Below, piece by piece: positions 46,201 to 55,325 of a stretch of 64,000 nucleotides of DNA. Numbering within the stretch: the stretch's first letter is position 1; each line of letters starts with the position of its first letter. The position numbers were made by a program, and so were the translations under genes. The notes beneath the pieces are model-generated. The model saw only the letters and a program-made list of their open reading frames with translations, was not told where the DNA came from and made no database searches. Origin of the DNA: Undaria pinnatifida (lineage: Eukaryota; Sar; Phaeophyceae; Laminariales; Alariaceae); NCBI GenBank assembly GCA_012845835.1, contig JABAKD010000004.1, forward strand, positions 6,801,765 to 6,865,764. The letters are read 5' to 3'.

Positions 46201-46290
46201 GGGGATGTTTCCGATATATTATTTTGTGTTCGTTCACGAGCGGCTACAATAATTGCGAGTGAGTGTGTTTGGCGCCAGGAAAATTTCTTC
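43251..46290. other. Gene-poor stretch with scattered open frames
   Basis: No A, B, C or E copies are recognised here, unlike most of the window. Open frames at 43453-43722, 43911-44252, 44570-44935 (plus) and 44838-45137 (minus) are unrecognised. Only 43911-44252 has a composition I would call protein-like. TATATATA runs occur near 45097 and 45210. Bases 45300-46290 show nothing definite. Confidence 0.4.
43911..44252 (+). CDS. Unrecognised coding-like segment, helical
   Basis: This is a 113-codon open frame. Its middle part (about 43965-44160) has a charged, Leu-rich helical pattern (ALQAKLLEQGLVLEGIRL, then AAGAEERQKSFHADLL). An acceptor-like TTGGTACCAG precedes it at about 43965. It could be an exon of an unknown gene or chance. 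No domain is recognised. Confidence 0.25.
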   Translation: MTTSPGTNEHCKVRWYQRSLMRYDLGALQAKLLEQGLVLEGIRLVAAGAEERQKSFHADLLTMTAVLLNTKRERREAQWKSGGGSGHVPGVQQRGIFHLSAISGSLRQCRQEP

Positions 46291-46299
46291 TGGTATGCT

Positions 46300-46390
46300 T
46301 AAGCCGCGTGACTCTGTGGTCAAACGGGCAATCCTATCTAACCCACACATTGGTTACCGTGTGTCGTGGGCTCGAATCCCGGCAACTTCA
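46300..46390 (+). tRNA. tRNA-like sequence (SINE head or tRNA pseudogene)
   Basis: It has an A-box-like stretch (TGACTCTGTGGTCAAACGGG) and a B box (GGGCTCGAATCCC) at tRNA-like spacing with a longer middle. The acceptor stem does not pair cleanly, so it is unlikely to be a working tRNA. It is more likely the head of a tRNA-derived retroposon or a pseudogene. No anticodon is assigned. Confidence 0.35.
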
Positions 46391-46671
46391 ATGACTTCGG
46401 TTCGGGCTCGTGAGCTGGAGATATTATGAATGTCTATGATGTCGTTTTCCGAGAACGTACATATACATATGCACTAATGGTCCTCCTTCCGATCAAAGGT
46501 CGGGCACTACGATGATAGAAGTATGACCGCACCTTTTTTTTTCTCAAAGAGAGACACCAAGATAAACGCTACGGCGCGGTATCACAGCATGAGGTGCAGC
46601 AATAATTTTCTGGAGATCCTCACTTCAGTTGGCCTATACCATTACCCAAAAACTGATTCGTCCGACTAAAA

Positions 46672-47025
46672 CAAGGCTACGGCAGGGCGTCGCCCCCTTG
46701 GCCACGGCGGGGGGGGGGTCCCCCGTTTTTCGCTACCGGTCGTCTAAGCTATCATACTGTCATACTGTCATGCTGTCATACTCGCACGAGTGACCCTGTT
46801 TCTCACTGACAAAACGACTTTGCATTTACACGATATGCTTGGCGCAGCGTGGCTAACTACTGCATTGCGGATTCATATATGTAGCGAAATTAACACGACT
46901 GACTGCACCAAAGAAACCGCCAAGGAACAGGGGGGGGTGTCACTCGCGCGAGTGACTCCGGGCCACCGCAAAAAAAATCCCCGTAGAAAGCGACACACAC
47001 CCCTATCTATCGTAGAGCATTGGTC
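46672..47025. mobile_element. Family B element
   Basis: It starts near AAGGCTACGGCAGGG and holds three TGTCATAC repeats where other copies have ATATG arrays. It then has ACTCGCACGAGTGAC, GCTTGGCGCAGCGTGGC, and GTCACTCGCGCGAGTGAC, and ends CTATCGTAGAGCATTGG. A truncated reverse A end (46499-46640) precedes it. Confidence 0.78.
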
Positions 47026-48016
47026 CGGGAGCGAACTGAAAGTGCAGCCGCCCGATGACCAAACCTATTGTGTGTGCTATGGGGCGCTGTCCGTAGCTGA
47101 TAGTCTATTGATTCGACATGAAACCGTGTCATGGTTGGGGTGGAACTCAGGTGGTGCTGGATGTCAGGATCGCCTCAAGGCCATCATAGATTGGCAAGAA
47201 TGTAAGTGACGGTGGCGGCCCATGTTGGACTCCCCACATCGTCATCGCCTGCCTGCCGACGTCCCCCCTGATTGTCTTTGAATGTTCTTTTGGAGTAATG
47301 ACAGCTTGTTTGTTTTAGATGTCACGTTATTGCTAGCAGAAACGAAATATCGTGGTGAATTTGAAGAACGGTAAAAATGAATAGTACAAGAATTAAAAAA
47401 ACAAAAATATGTAAGTAAGTACTGTGATCTATGAAGTCCACACACTACTAGTCAGCGAGCGACGAGGAGAGACAAAGAAACGCACCAAAACTAATAAGTG
47501 AAGCCTTCCAACACCGACAACCCCGTATCCTCCTCAAGGGACCATATCATCCATTGTATAACAAAAAATAGTCGGTTTGCACAACCGCGTGCGACGGTAG
47601 ATGGAACACAATATTTTTGTTTCTGAAGGATTGAGGTTCTTTAACCCACACTATGGTCGGGATACATAGACTATACAGGACATAGTCTAATCGTTTGTCT
47701 TTTTTTTTTTTTTTGCATCTATCATCTGACTATATAGGGCATGATATGGATCTGTTCCTCGAGTCGTTGCTCCTTCAGCTTACTCAAAATTCTTTGTTTT
47801 TTTTTTGTGGTCGAGGGGTTTAAAGCATAGGTAATATAGTCTAGAGTACAGACTATAAGTCTAATCAATTCGGGAGCCTGAATTGAAATAACTGCGACAC
47901 CCACCTCTGTCTGCCGACGGGTTTGGCTTAACGAGCTCATCGTCAATTACAGAAAATATTTTGGCCATGAAGTGATATCATGTAGACTATACCTTTCTTT
48001 GCCGTAGCGCCCCTCA
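47026..48016. other. Mixed stretch with a large, rearranged A-like element
   Basis: Bases 47026-47580 show no recognised feature. From about 47588 to 48013 A-type blocks (CTTTAACCCACACT, ATTTTGCATCTATC-like, CTTTGCCGTAGCGC) are spread over ~425 bases and interrupted by short inverted words around TAGACTATA (47660-47690, 47840-47865, 47985-47995). Confidence 0.4.
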
Positions 48017-48262
48017 GACGCATGCTACGATGGAGGTAGCGCTTTTCGTCTGAAATGAGTTCCGAATGACCGGGATACTTGACCCAAATCGTCGGAAGTG
48101 CGTCACTTCTTTGTATGATTATCGTCGTGTGCGTAGGCCGTGGGCTTTTTCATCCGGTAGCACTTGTATTTTTCTCCCCATACAGTTTTTAGGAGTGGTC
48201 TCAAGCTCCCAAATTGCGAAACCTCAGAAACGAAAAAAAATGATGCACCTCTATCGTAGCAC
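48017..48262 (+). mobile_element. Family A element
   Basis: This forward copy has left end GACGCATGCTACGATGGAGG and right end CTATCGTAGCACTTAC with the last bases changed. All internal blocks are present. Confidence 0.85.
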
Positions 48263-48399
48263 TTACTTGCTGTTTTCCTTGCCGGGTTGGAGCTACTCGC
48301 ACGAGACTCTGTGCCTCAAAGAAAAATGACTCATATTCGGGGATGTTGTCGGCAGAGGGTAGATTACAATTCCATAGCGGGTGGGAGATTGGCTATTAG

Positions 48400-48690
48400 T
48401 GAATACAATTGTGTCTGATGTGTGTGACTGCATAGAATCTGTGGAGATGGTATAGTAAAACTATCGATGTAGTTGGCGGTCATCATCATATATATATGTT
48501 CGAGTTGAACCCCACGTGGCTCAGTCGTTTTCTAGTCGCCTTCTAGTCGTCTGCGAGTCTACGTTGGGTCTGGCTTGGTGCACGACAACAATTATGTTTT
48601 CCTATCTTTTCTTGTCCGCCTGATGGCGGCCCGTCGAGTACCGAGAGCCATCTCCCATTGAGCCACCCTACATCAGGCATTCGATAGTCT
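48400..48690 (+). repeat. Dispersed repeat F, copy 1
   Basis: It matches 53150-53440 in the same orientation: TGTGTGACTGCATA.AATCT, GTTCGAGTTGA..CC, CCGCCTGATG.CGGCCCGTCG, CGAGAGCCATCTCCC and CACCAGGCAT-type words. GTTCGAGTTG resembles a degenerate B box, so a retroposon origin is possible but unproven. Confidence 0.78.
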
Positions 48691-48863
48691 CGCTAGCATG
48701 ATCGTACGACAAGACAACAGGCGCCCTTCGATGTAGGGCGTTCTAATAATACCTCGAGCCTGGAATGGATAATAAACAACTGATAACGTGGACAGCGACA
48801 TGGATGCCTGGCGGCAAGCCCAAGCAGAGATACGATTTTTCTAACTGAAATTTGCTAGGTGCT

Positions 48864-49289
48864 ATGGCATGCTCCCAAGATGAAATAGAGACCATCTGCC
48901 TATACCGAGCCAAAATACGACAGCGAGCCTGGGACATATTACGGGCATCACAACACCAGCGAGACACCGCCGAGACCATCCAAGCACACGGAGAGGAACG
49001 GACAGGCAGGGAGGAAGAAAAGCCATAGAGAACAAAGCACCACCAACCATCTACCAAGCCCCACTTGATGAATGGGACATCTCCCGGGCAGTCTGAACTG
49101 TTGGGGCACCAGCTAGAACAGCAGGATACAGAGCGGAAGGACCAGCCCGAACCGGATAAGTTGGAAAATGACGGAATGACGGCCAGAGTCAAAACCGCCA
49201 CCGCAACCACCCGCGCCGCTACCGTCAGAGCAGTCAATGCCAGCGCAGCCGCTCCCTCGGCCGCCACTGGAGAAGTTTGGCGAGGATGA
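48864..49289 (+). pseudogene. Unrecognised protein-like frame broken by one TAG
   Basis: From ATG 48864 a hydrophilic frame (CLYRAKIRQRAWDILRASQ, then HQRDTAETIQAHGEERTG) runs to TAG at 49026. It continues in the same frame (SELLGHQLEQQDTERKD..) to TGA at 49287. A second frame from about 49230 (EKFGEDDKEEVVRAEILRKG) and a CTG/CAG-rich Gln tract (49430-49480) follow, suggesting one frameshifted coding region up to about 49850. No domain is recognised. The acceptor-like AATTTGCTAG precedes the ATG. It could be an inactive gene or element ORF. Confidence 0.35.
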
Positions 49290-50249
49290 TAAGGAGGAGG
49301 TGGTTCGAGCTGAGATATTGAGAAAAGGGATGGCGTTTGATGCCGGAAAAGGTAGAGGGGTTGACGTGGAGACAGGGGTGGAATAACGGACTGTGGAGGT
49401 TAGATGAGAGAGGAGTAGGACAAGGAAGAGCTGCTGCTGCTGCTGCAGCAGCAACAGCAGCCGCAGCAGCAGCCACAGCAACCAGGTGCTGCCGCCCCAC
49501 ACCGGTGGCCACCCCCGTTGTCAGAAGGGAACGAGAGCAGGCGAAGTGCAAGTAGAGGGGGGTGGCCGACGCGCAGTTTGCATTGCCGGATGGAGGGTGT
49601 GGTGAGAGCTTGGTTTCTTCATCGGTGTCGTTGGGAAAATGCAATATGAGGGGGGGGAGGACAGAGCGGTCGCGAGTAGGATGGCAAAGCTGGAAGCGAA
49701 AAGGCAATGGTACGGTGTGCCCTTCGGAAGGATCGTGGGTCTGGGGTGCAAGGCGGCCCATCGACGTCTCTCATCCACCGGCGGGGCACACGCGCACGCC
49801 AACAGAGGTGACCTGCTACGAGCTTCGACATCCTAAGGGGCGTGTGCGTAATATTTTCGAATACTACAAATGATACATTAGGTATTACGCTTTTGGGCCT
49901 TCGAATGGGGCAATACTACAACTGGTATATTTAGCGATTAATGCTTTGCTTTACGCGTGAAATAGTAGCTATTCTAGGCAAGTGCTTGTGCTCGTCCCCC
50001 TGCCCTTTCTCGGCTTTTCTGGAATATTTGGAGAGGATGAATCATGTGCCTGGTGTAGTGATACTGGCTGCCGAACAAAACGTTTGCTTGTGCTGGCCGC
50101 CGATTTTTCTGTCGCATGCACGACTGTTTGGTACTTTAATTCATTTTCAATCAACCGTTTTCCCTCGCGAGCCAAAGGGCCGAGGAATTCGTCATCGCCG
50201 AAAACTTTAATTTTTTTGTTTCGGTCGTGGAAAGAAAAGACGGTATTAA

Positions 50250-50319
50250 CCCCTTTACAAATGGAAACCCGTTTTTGGGGACAAATTACTTGGATTTAGT
50301 ATAGGGAGGGTTTCGGGGG
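50250..50319 (-). mobile_element. Family D element, shortened
   Basis: It reads CCCCTTTACAAATGG ... GGGTTTCGGGGG, with TTAA on both sides (50246-50249, 50320-50323). The CTCTAAAGG end seen in full copies is missing. Confidence 0.8.
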
Positions 50320-50323
50320 TTAA

Positions 50324-50819
50324 ACTAGTTTTGGTAGAGTAGCGGTATATCTTAGCTGGCATTATACTTGGTATGTCGTTGGTGTGTCCGGGAGAGTTCG
50401 CATATATATACGTGTTTTGTTTATTCTTGAAAATATGGAAAAGTCAAAATCTTCACTACCTCGAGTACTGCTGTCGCGCGCCAAATGTTCTTTAAAAAAA
50501 AAAACAATAACACAGAAAAAACAGTATTTACTCATTAATAAACCAAGCGATACGATGCTAGAAAGTTTTGTTGTTGTGATCTCCCAACGAAGCTGAAGTT
50601 TCCACCCTGACGTTGTGCTTGCGTTAATATTACACCTGGGATGAGATTTGTAGTGGTACTCCGAGTGGGGAATGCGTAGTTGGCCGGTGTTGGGAAGCGT
50701 GCTCCTCATGGGTTCCGGTGCCCTTGTTTGATTTCTCCTCATGGCTCCCTGGATAGACTCAAAAGCTTACACATTATCTCCTCTACATTAAACTCTAAAA
50801 GACAGACAAAACAGGCCTA
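50324..50819. other. No feature recognised
   Basis: AT-rich stretches with a short TATATATA run near 50403 and an A run near 50497. Open frames at 50384-50596 and 50362-50742 are not protein-like. Confidence 0.5.
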
Positions 50820-51020
50820 GACACGATAGGGCAGAGTAGAGCACGTAGAGCAGGTAGTGAGATGTGGGGCGTCCTGCTTATCCCATCATCGTCACCTACA
50901 TCATCGCCCATCTATGATGGCCTTGACGTGAATGCGACATCTAATGTCACGTGGTTTCACCTCAACCATGGCATTGGTTTCACGTCGAATCTATAAACTA
51001 TCCTCCTACGGAGGGCACTC
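50820..51020. repeat. Dispersed repeat H, copy 2
   Basis: This is the partner of 29680-29890 in the same orientation, with the same block order and scattered differences. It lies just left of the C-rich satellite. Confidence 0.75.
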
Positions 51021-51169
51021 CTTTACAGATTGTCGTTTATTGACATACTATGCTGGGCAAGGACGGATGGTAGGATTATTTTCATGCCCCCCCCCTTCTC
51101 CCCCGCCCTCATCATACGCGTGCAGCCGGTATTATTGTGCTGTGTCTGTATGACGCACAAAGTCTAATG

Positions 51170-51920
51170 AGCAGGGGGGAAGGGTGGATAGATATATTGC
51201 TTATTTTTATATTCGCCTAGACCTAGCACCACACGCATAACAAACCCCTCACCTAAAGCCCTTCCCCCCCCCCACCCCCCACCCCCGCCCCCACCCCCCA
51301 CCCTCCCCCCCCAACTCATCCCAACCCCACCCCCTCGAACACTCCACCCTCTCTTTACTCACTGATCGTACGACTTACCCCAGGATATACACGATAAACT
51401 GATGTATTATTTCCAAAAATGTCACATTTATCCCCTCGAAATAATGTATAGTTTCCAGGCACATATCGAGCTGCCCCCCCCCCCCCCCTCGCCCCAACCC
51501 CCCCCCCCCCCCCCCCCCTCCCGCCCCCTATAATATACTGGTGCCAAAACCGTCAGATTTATCCCCTCGAAAGGATTTATAGCTTACATGCACAAATTGC
51601 CCCTCCCCCCCCCCCCCCCCCCACCCGCCCCCCTCCAAACCCGCTCGCTTTTGATCAAAACCAGGCCCCCCCTTTCCCTTCACAGCTGTCAGATTTTGTC
51701 CCCCTCAGAAACGGGTTTTATAGTTTCTGCGCACAGACTGACTAAAATCATCCTGTTGACCCTGATAGCTACACTGTAGCTGTAAGGGGAGTCGCCGACC
51801 TATATCCTTAATGAGGACACACAACCCGTAATGCGCGCGATCGGAGTATCACACACAGCTTGCAAAGATGAGTTTCGACGAAATCTTCGATCTCACAGCT
51901 GGAGTGTATTTTAATTTTTA
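51170..51920. repeat. C-rich satellite domain, inverted partner of 1-750
   Basis: Bases 51680-51915 are the inverse of about 31-265, and 51200-51260 the inverse of about 490-560. Between them a ~140-base unit with long C runs repeats (start words near 51410, 51548 and 51690: GTC.GATTT.TCCCC). Long G/C runs on one strand make this DNA a candidate for G-quadruplex formation. Confidence 0.85.
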
Positions 51921-52500
51921 TAATAATCCACAGGTGCTCACAAAATATACACGAACGAGCGTAGTATACGAGCAAAATTGTGTTCAGACGAAAATTAATT
52001 GCTAACATTCCAAATATTTCTTGGAAGCAAAACAACTGGCCGTTTTTTGGAACATTTGATATTGAAATTCGGAGATTTTCCCGTGAAATTTCACTTTTTA
52101 ATTCTGTCCGCGGATTCGAATTATAGTCTCGTACTTGGAGGTAAATGTATGGTTGTTTTTGGGAGCGTTTTGATATTGAATTTTAGAATTTTTTTTTTAT
52201 TGAATTTAACTATTGAATATTATTGCTCGACCATGAATTTTGAGCGTATTTCCTGGCGATATGACATACGTTATTGTTCGGAGGATTTGATAATGATATT
52301 TAAACTTTTTCATTTTCGTTTCAGTATTGTATCCCTGATGATGGACGGTATGGCGCATATTATGAGCAAAATGTATGTCATTTTGGTACTGTTAGGGGCA
52401 TTCGATGGCTGAATTCGCAGAAGGGTAACGACGCAATTTCCTAACCCATCTTACTGATTAACACTACATATTCATTACTTCTATATTGAATTTTCAACCA
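51921..52500. other. AT-rich stretch beside the satellite
   Basis: Composition shifts to AT-rich directly after the satellite. A 137-codon plus frame (51999-52412) rich in Phe, Ile and Leu spans it. It has no recognised domain and looks like low-complexity sequence, although so long a frame in AT-rich DNA is a little unusual. Confidence 0.35.
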
Positions 52501-52525
52501 TGTGGAGAATTATGCGATCTGGAGG

Positions 52526-52820
52526 CGGCAACGTTTTGGTGAACTACCCAGGGCCAGCCTCGCGTAATCAGTCTGTGGCATTCTCAAAGCAGCCCATTAG
52601 TGAGAACCAGCCGAGCCCAATCGTTTAGTTTACATTCTGCAAACTAGGTCTATAGCTTTTCGAACATCTGAAAAAAAATCTGGGATTTGGGGGTCACAAC
52701 GTTTTGGTAAACTACCCAGGGTCAGCCCCGCGTAAGCAGTCTATGGCATTCTCAAAACAGCCCATTAATATGAGCCAGCTGAGCCAAATCGTTTAGTTTA
52801 TATTGTGCAAGCTAGGTCGA
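52526..52820 (+). repeat. ~125-bp direct repeat pair (repeat G)
   Basis: Two adjacent copies (about 52526-52650 and 52685-52820) share CAACGTTTTGGT, AACTACCCAGGG.CAGCC, AGTCT.TGGCATTCTCAAA and AATCGTTTAGTTTA. The function is unknown. Confidence 0.85.
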
Positions 52821-53149
52821 GGCGCTCGATCTTAATTTACTCAGCGATTCCCGTTGATTACTGTCCCTAGTTGCGGCGCTGAGTGTTGACTAGAGGAAGG
52901 ATTTTTGGAGTACATGTCAGTATTGTTTAGATGCTAGTGTTTGATGACGACACTGACGCTTGCTGTATCGTATTCCATTGAGCTCATGACGGGTTTTCTT
53001 TGACGGCCTGGGTGTAGGCTACCGGGATGATGTGGAATGCGATGGCCTTATATTATATATTTGAATTTGAAGCTTCAACTTCTGAGTTTGCATTCATATA
53101 GAAATTATCGTAACAGGTGTCACCCGCACGGGGGATGTAGCGTTGACAT

Positions 53150-53440
53150 TTTTATCGTACCAACGTCTCGTGTGTGTGACTGCATATAATCTACGGAGAT
53201 GATGGAGCAAACATATTTTTATGATTTGCGCTCCCAATCGTATTGCGTTCGAGTTGAGCTCCATTTGGCTCAGTAATTTCTTGTCGCCTTGTAGTCGTCG
53301 GCTAGTCTACCTTTGGTATACTTTAGTGTACGATAAGAACAATGTTTCGTGTCTTCTCTTTTCCGCCTGATGACGGCCCGTCGGTTATCGAGAGCCATCT
53401 CCCCGTGAGCCACCATGCACCAGGCATCTGATAAGTCGAT
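53150..53440 (+). repeat. Dispersed repeat F, copy 2
   Basis: This is the partner of 48400-48690, same orientation and order. A B fragment with GGTTACTCGCGTGAAGG follows at about 53480-53540. Nothing is recognised at 53560-54040 except a degenerate 20-30 bp GGCACTATTC-type tandem array at 53850-53990. Confidence 0.78.
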
Positions 53441-54049
53441 CAGCCGCCCCCTACGCAAAGTAAACACAGCAGCGCGAAATCGTAGGACTGCAAAGAAACA
53501 CAGGGGTTACTCGCGTGAAGGACGGACCCCGACCCACCGCGAAGAAATAAACAAAGAAAATGTGGCCCACGTACGATATCCTTGTTTCAAATCCGTTTTT
53601 CATAAAGTATACACTTCCTCGAGAGCGCGGGTCCACCGAAAAATTAGACGTACGTATCTGTAACGTATAGCATGCGTTTGCGTGCAACAGACGCCTCACC
53701 CTTATATTTATGTCCTGCCTCAGACCGCGTGCTAGCTGGAAAGTGACATGAAGACATCACAAATATTTCACTAAATTGTGGTGACGATGTTTAATGTGCA
53801 ACACAGCCGTGGACTCCCGATAGCGATGCGGCGGGGTGTGATAGGCCAATATACCGGCACTATTCCTGCCACCGGCACTATTCATGGCACCAGCACTGTT
53901 CAGGAAACCAGCACTATTCAAGGGCATGGGCAAATTTTCGGGCACTGGCACTATTCTCGCACCGGCACTACTCAGGGCACCGGCACTTCTGGGCTGTAGG
54001 ATCACCATAGAGTTCCAGTCGAGCGACGCGATATTTCTGGAACTATAGA

Positions 54050-54340
54050 GAGCAGTGTGGAGTCGTCCCACGGTAGGGGGTGCAGCGGAAGTTTCTGAGC
54101 TCCTTAATATGAGGAGCAATATTTTATATGTCACTCGAGTCATGGCTTCGAAGGAATTTGCTCGAGCAATCCGACAAAATTTTCTACCAGATACCTGGTA
54201 CGTGCTAGTCCCACAGAAAACTATGGTCTCAGAAAAGTGTACCAGAATAGCCGCTAGTTCTTCACTCGAGGAGCGTACCAGAATAAGTATTTAATCCAAA
54301 AAGGGCATCCTCTACCGCACTATAGAGGGATGACTCGGTG
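54050..54340 (-). mobile_element. Family E element
   Basis: It begins GAGTCGTCCCACGGTAGGGG and ends TAGAGGGATGACTC, flanked by TGTG and GGTG. Internal blocks match other E copies (GAGCTCC, GCTTCGAAGG, GCAATCCGACAA, CTAGTTCTTCACTCGAGG). Bases 54341-54930 hold no recognised feature apart from a TATATATATA run near 54757. Confidence 0.7.
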
Positions 54341-54929
54341 CCAGTATCGAACCGGCACGATTGGGAGCCCCCCGTTGCGTATCTATGCAAATGCGCCTTG
54401 TGTGTGGGATGATGACGAGATGCTCTCACATTAGCTCATTTTGATGACGTTCTAGGCCGTCGATTGCACAAAATGCCAAGAAAACATGCCGATGGAAGCA
54501 AACACGATGGCAACGTAGTACGTGAACCGCCCCACGTCGCAGTGTGATAGCACCAATACGCGAAGATAACGGCAATGCGACAGGCTGCGGTGCACCACAT
54601 AGTATCCATTTCAAGACAGAGGTCACGATGAAACTTTGCATGACGTGAACTTCTCATCATGCGGATACTCAAGAAAGCCAATGGAAAAATGTATACACGA
54701 CGGCAGAAAAACAAGGAAGAAAGGAAAATGGTCGAAACCGCAAGAAAAAACAGGCATATATATATATATATACGCGGTCATCACGCCGAACGAAAACGTA
54801 CTCGACAGAACCAAAACAAAACCTAGAAGAGCCATAAAAACTACCAGGTAGGACCTAACGAACCCAAAAAACAAAACACAAAACAAACCAAATATATAAC
54901 GATAATTTTACCAACACTAAAGATCAAGG

Positions 54930-55325
54930 CCCCCATTTCCACTACCTGCCGGCTCCGAGGCACTGTCGAGAGTGACTCCGTACACCTCACTGACACAAAG
55001 ACGCGCGGGCGACCTCTTTGGTGCGGCGTAGCTAACCGCTCAATTCGGGATTCTTTCCGAAACGTGAAAACAGCACGAAAGAAATCCTATGACCGCAAGG
55101 AATAGGGGGGTCACTCGCGCGAGTGACCCCCAAGCCACGCGGCAAAAAAATACTCAAGAACAGCATGATATTAACATGAACACAACCCCTATGGTACCAT
55201 ATCCTTGGTATAAGAATATCGTATCATGTCATATCGTATCACATCATATCATATCGAATATCATATCATGTCACACTCGCGCGAGCGACCCCGAGCCACG
55301 TCAACATAAGGCCACGAAAGACGAA
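54930..55325. mobile_element. Family B element with ATATG-type array
   Basis: It has GGGGGTCACTCGCGCGAGTG at 55107 onwards, a TATCATATCG/TATCATGTC array (55215-55285), then CACTCGCGCGAGCGACC. The GTGCGGCGTAGCTAACCG and CAGCACGAAAGAAA blocks are typical of B. Confidence 0.8.

Noticed and set aside
48743-49761. Two 174-175 codon minus-strand frames
   Set aside because: They are antisense to a more protein-like plus-strand frame and have Cys/Ser/Trp-rich shadow composition.
1-51920. Integrated giant virus or Maverick-type element bounded by the inverted satellite
   Set aside because: No capsid, polymerase, integrase or other viral genes are seen between the blocks; the content is a cellular gene and ordinary small elements.
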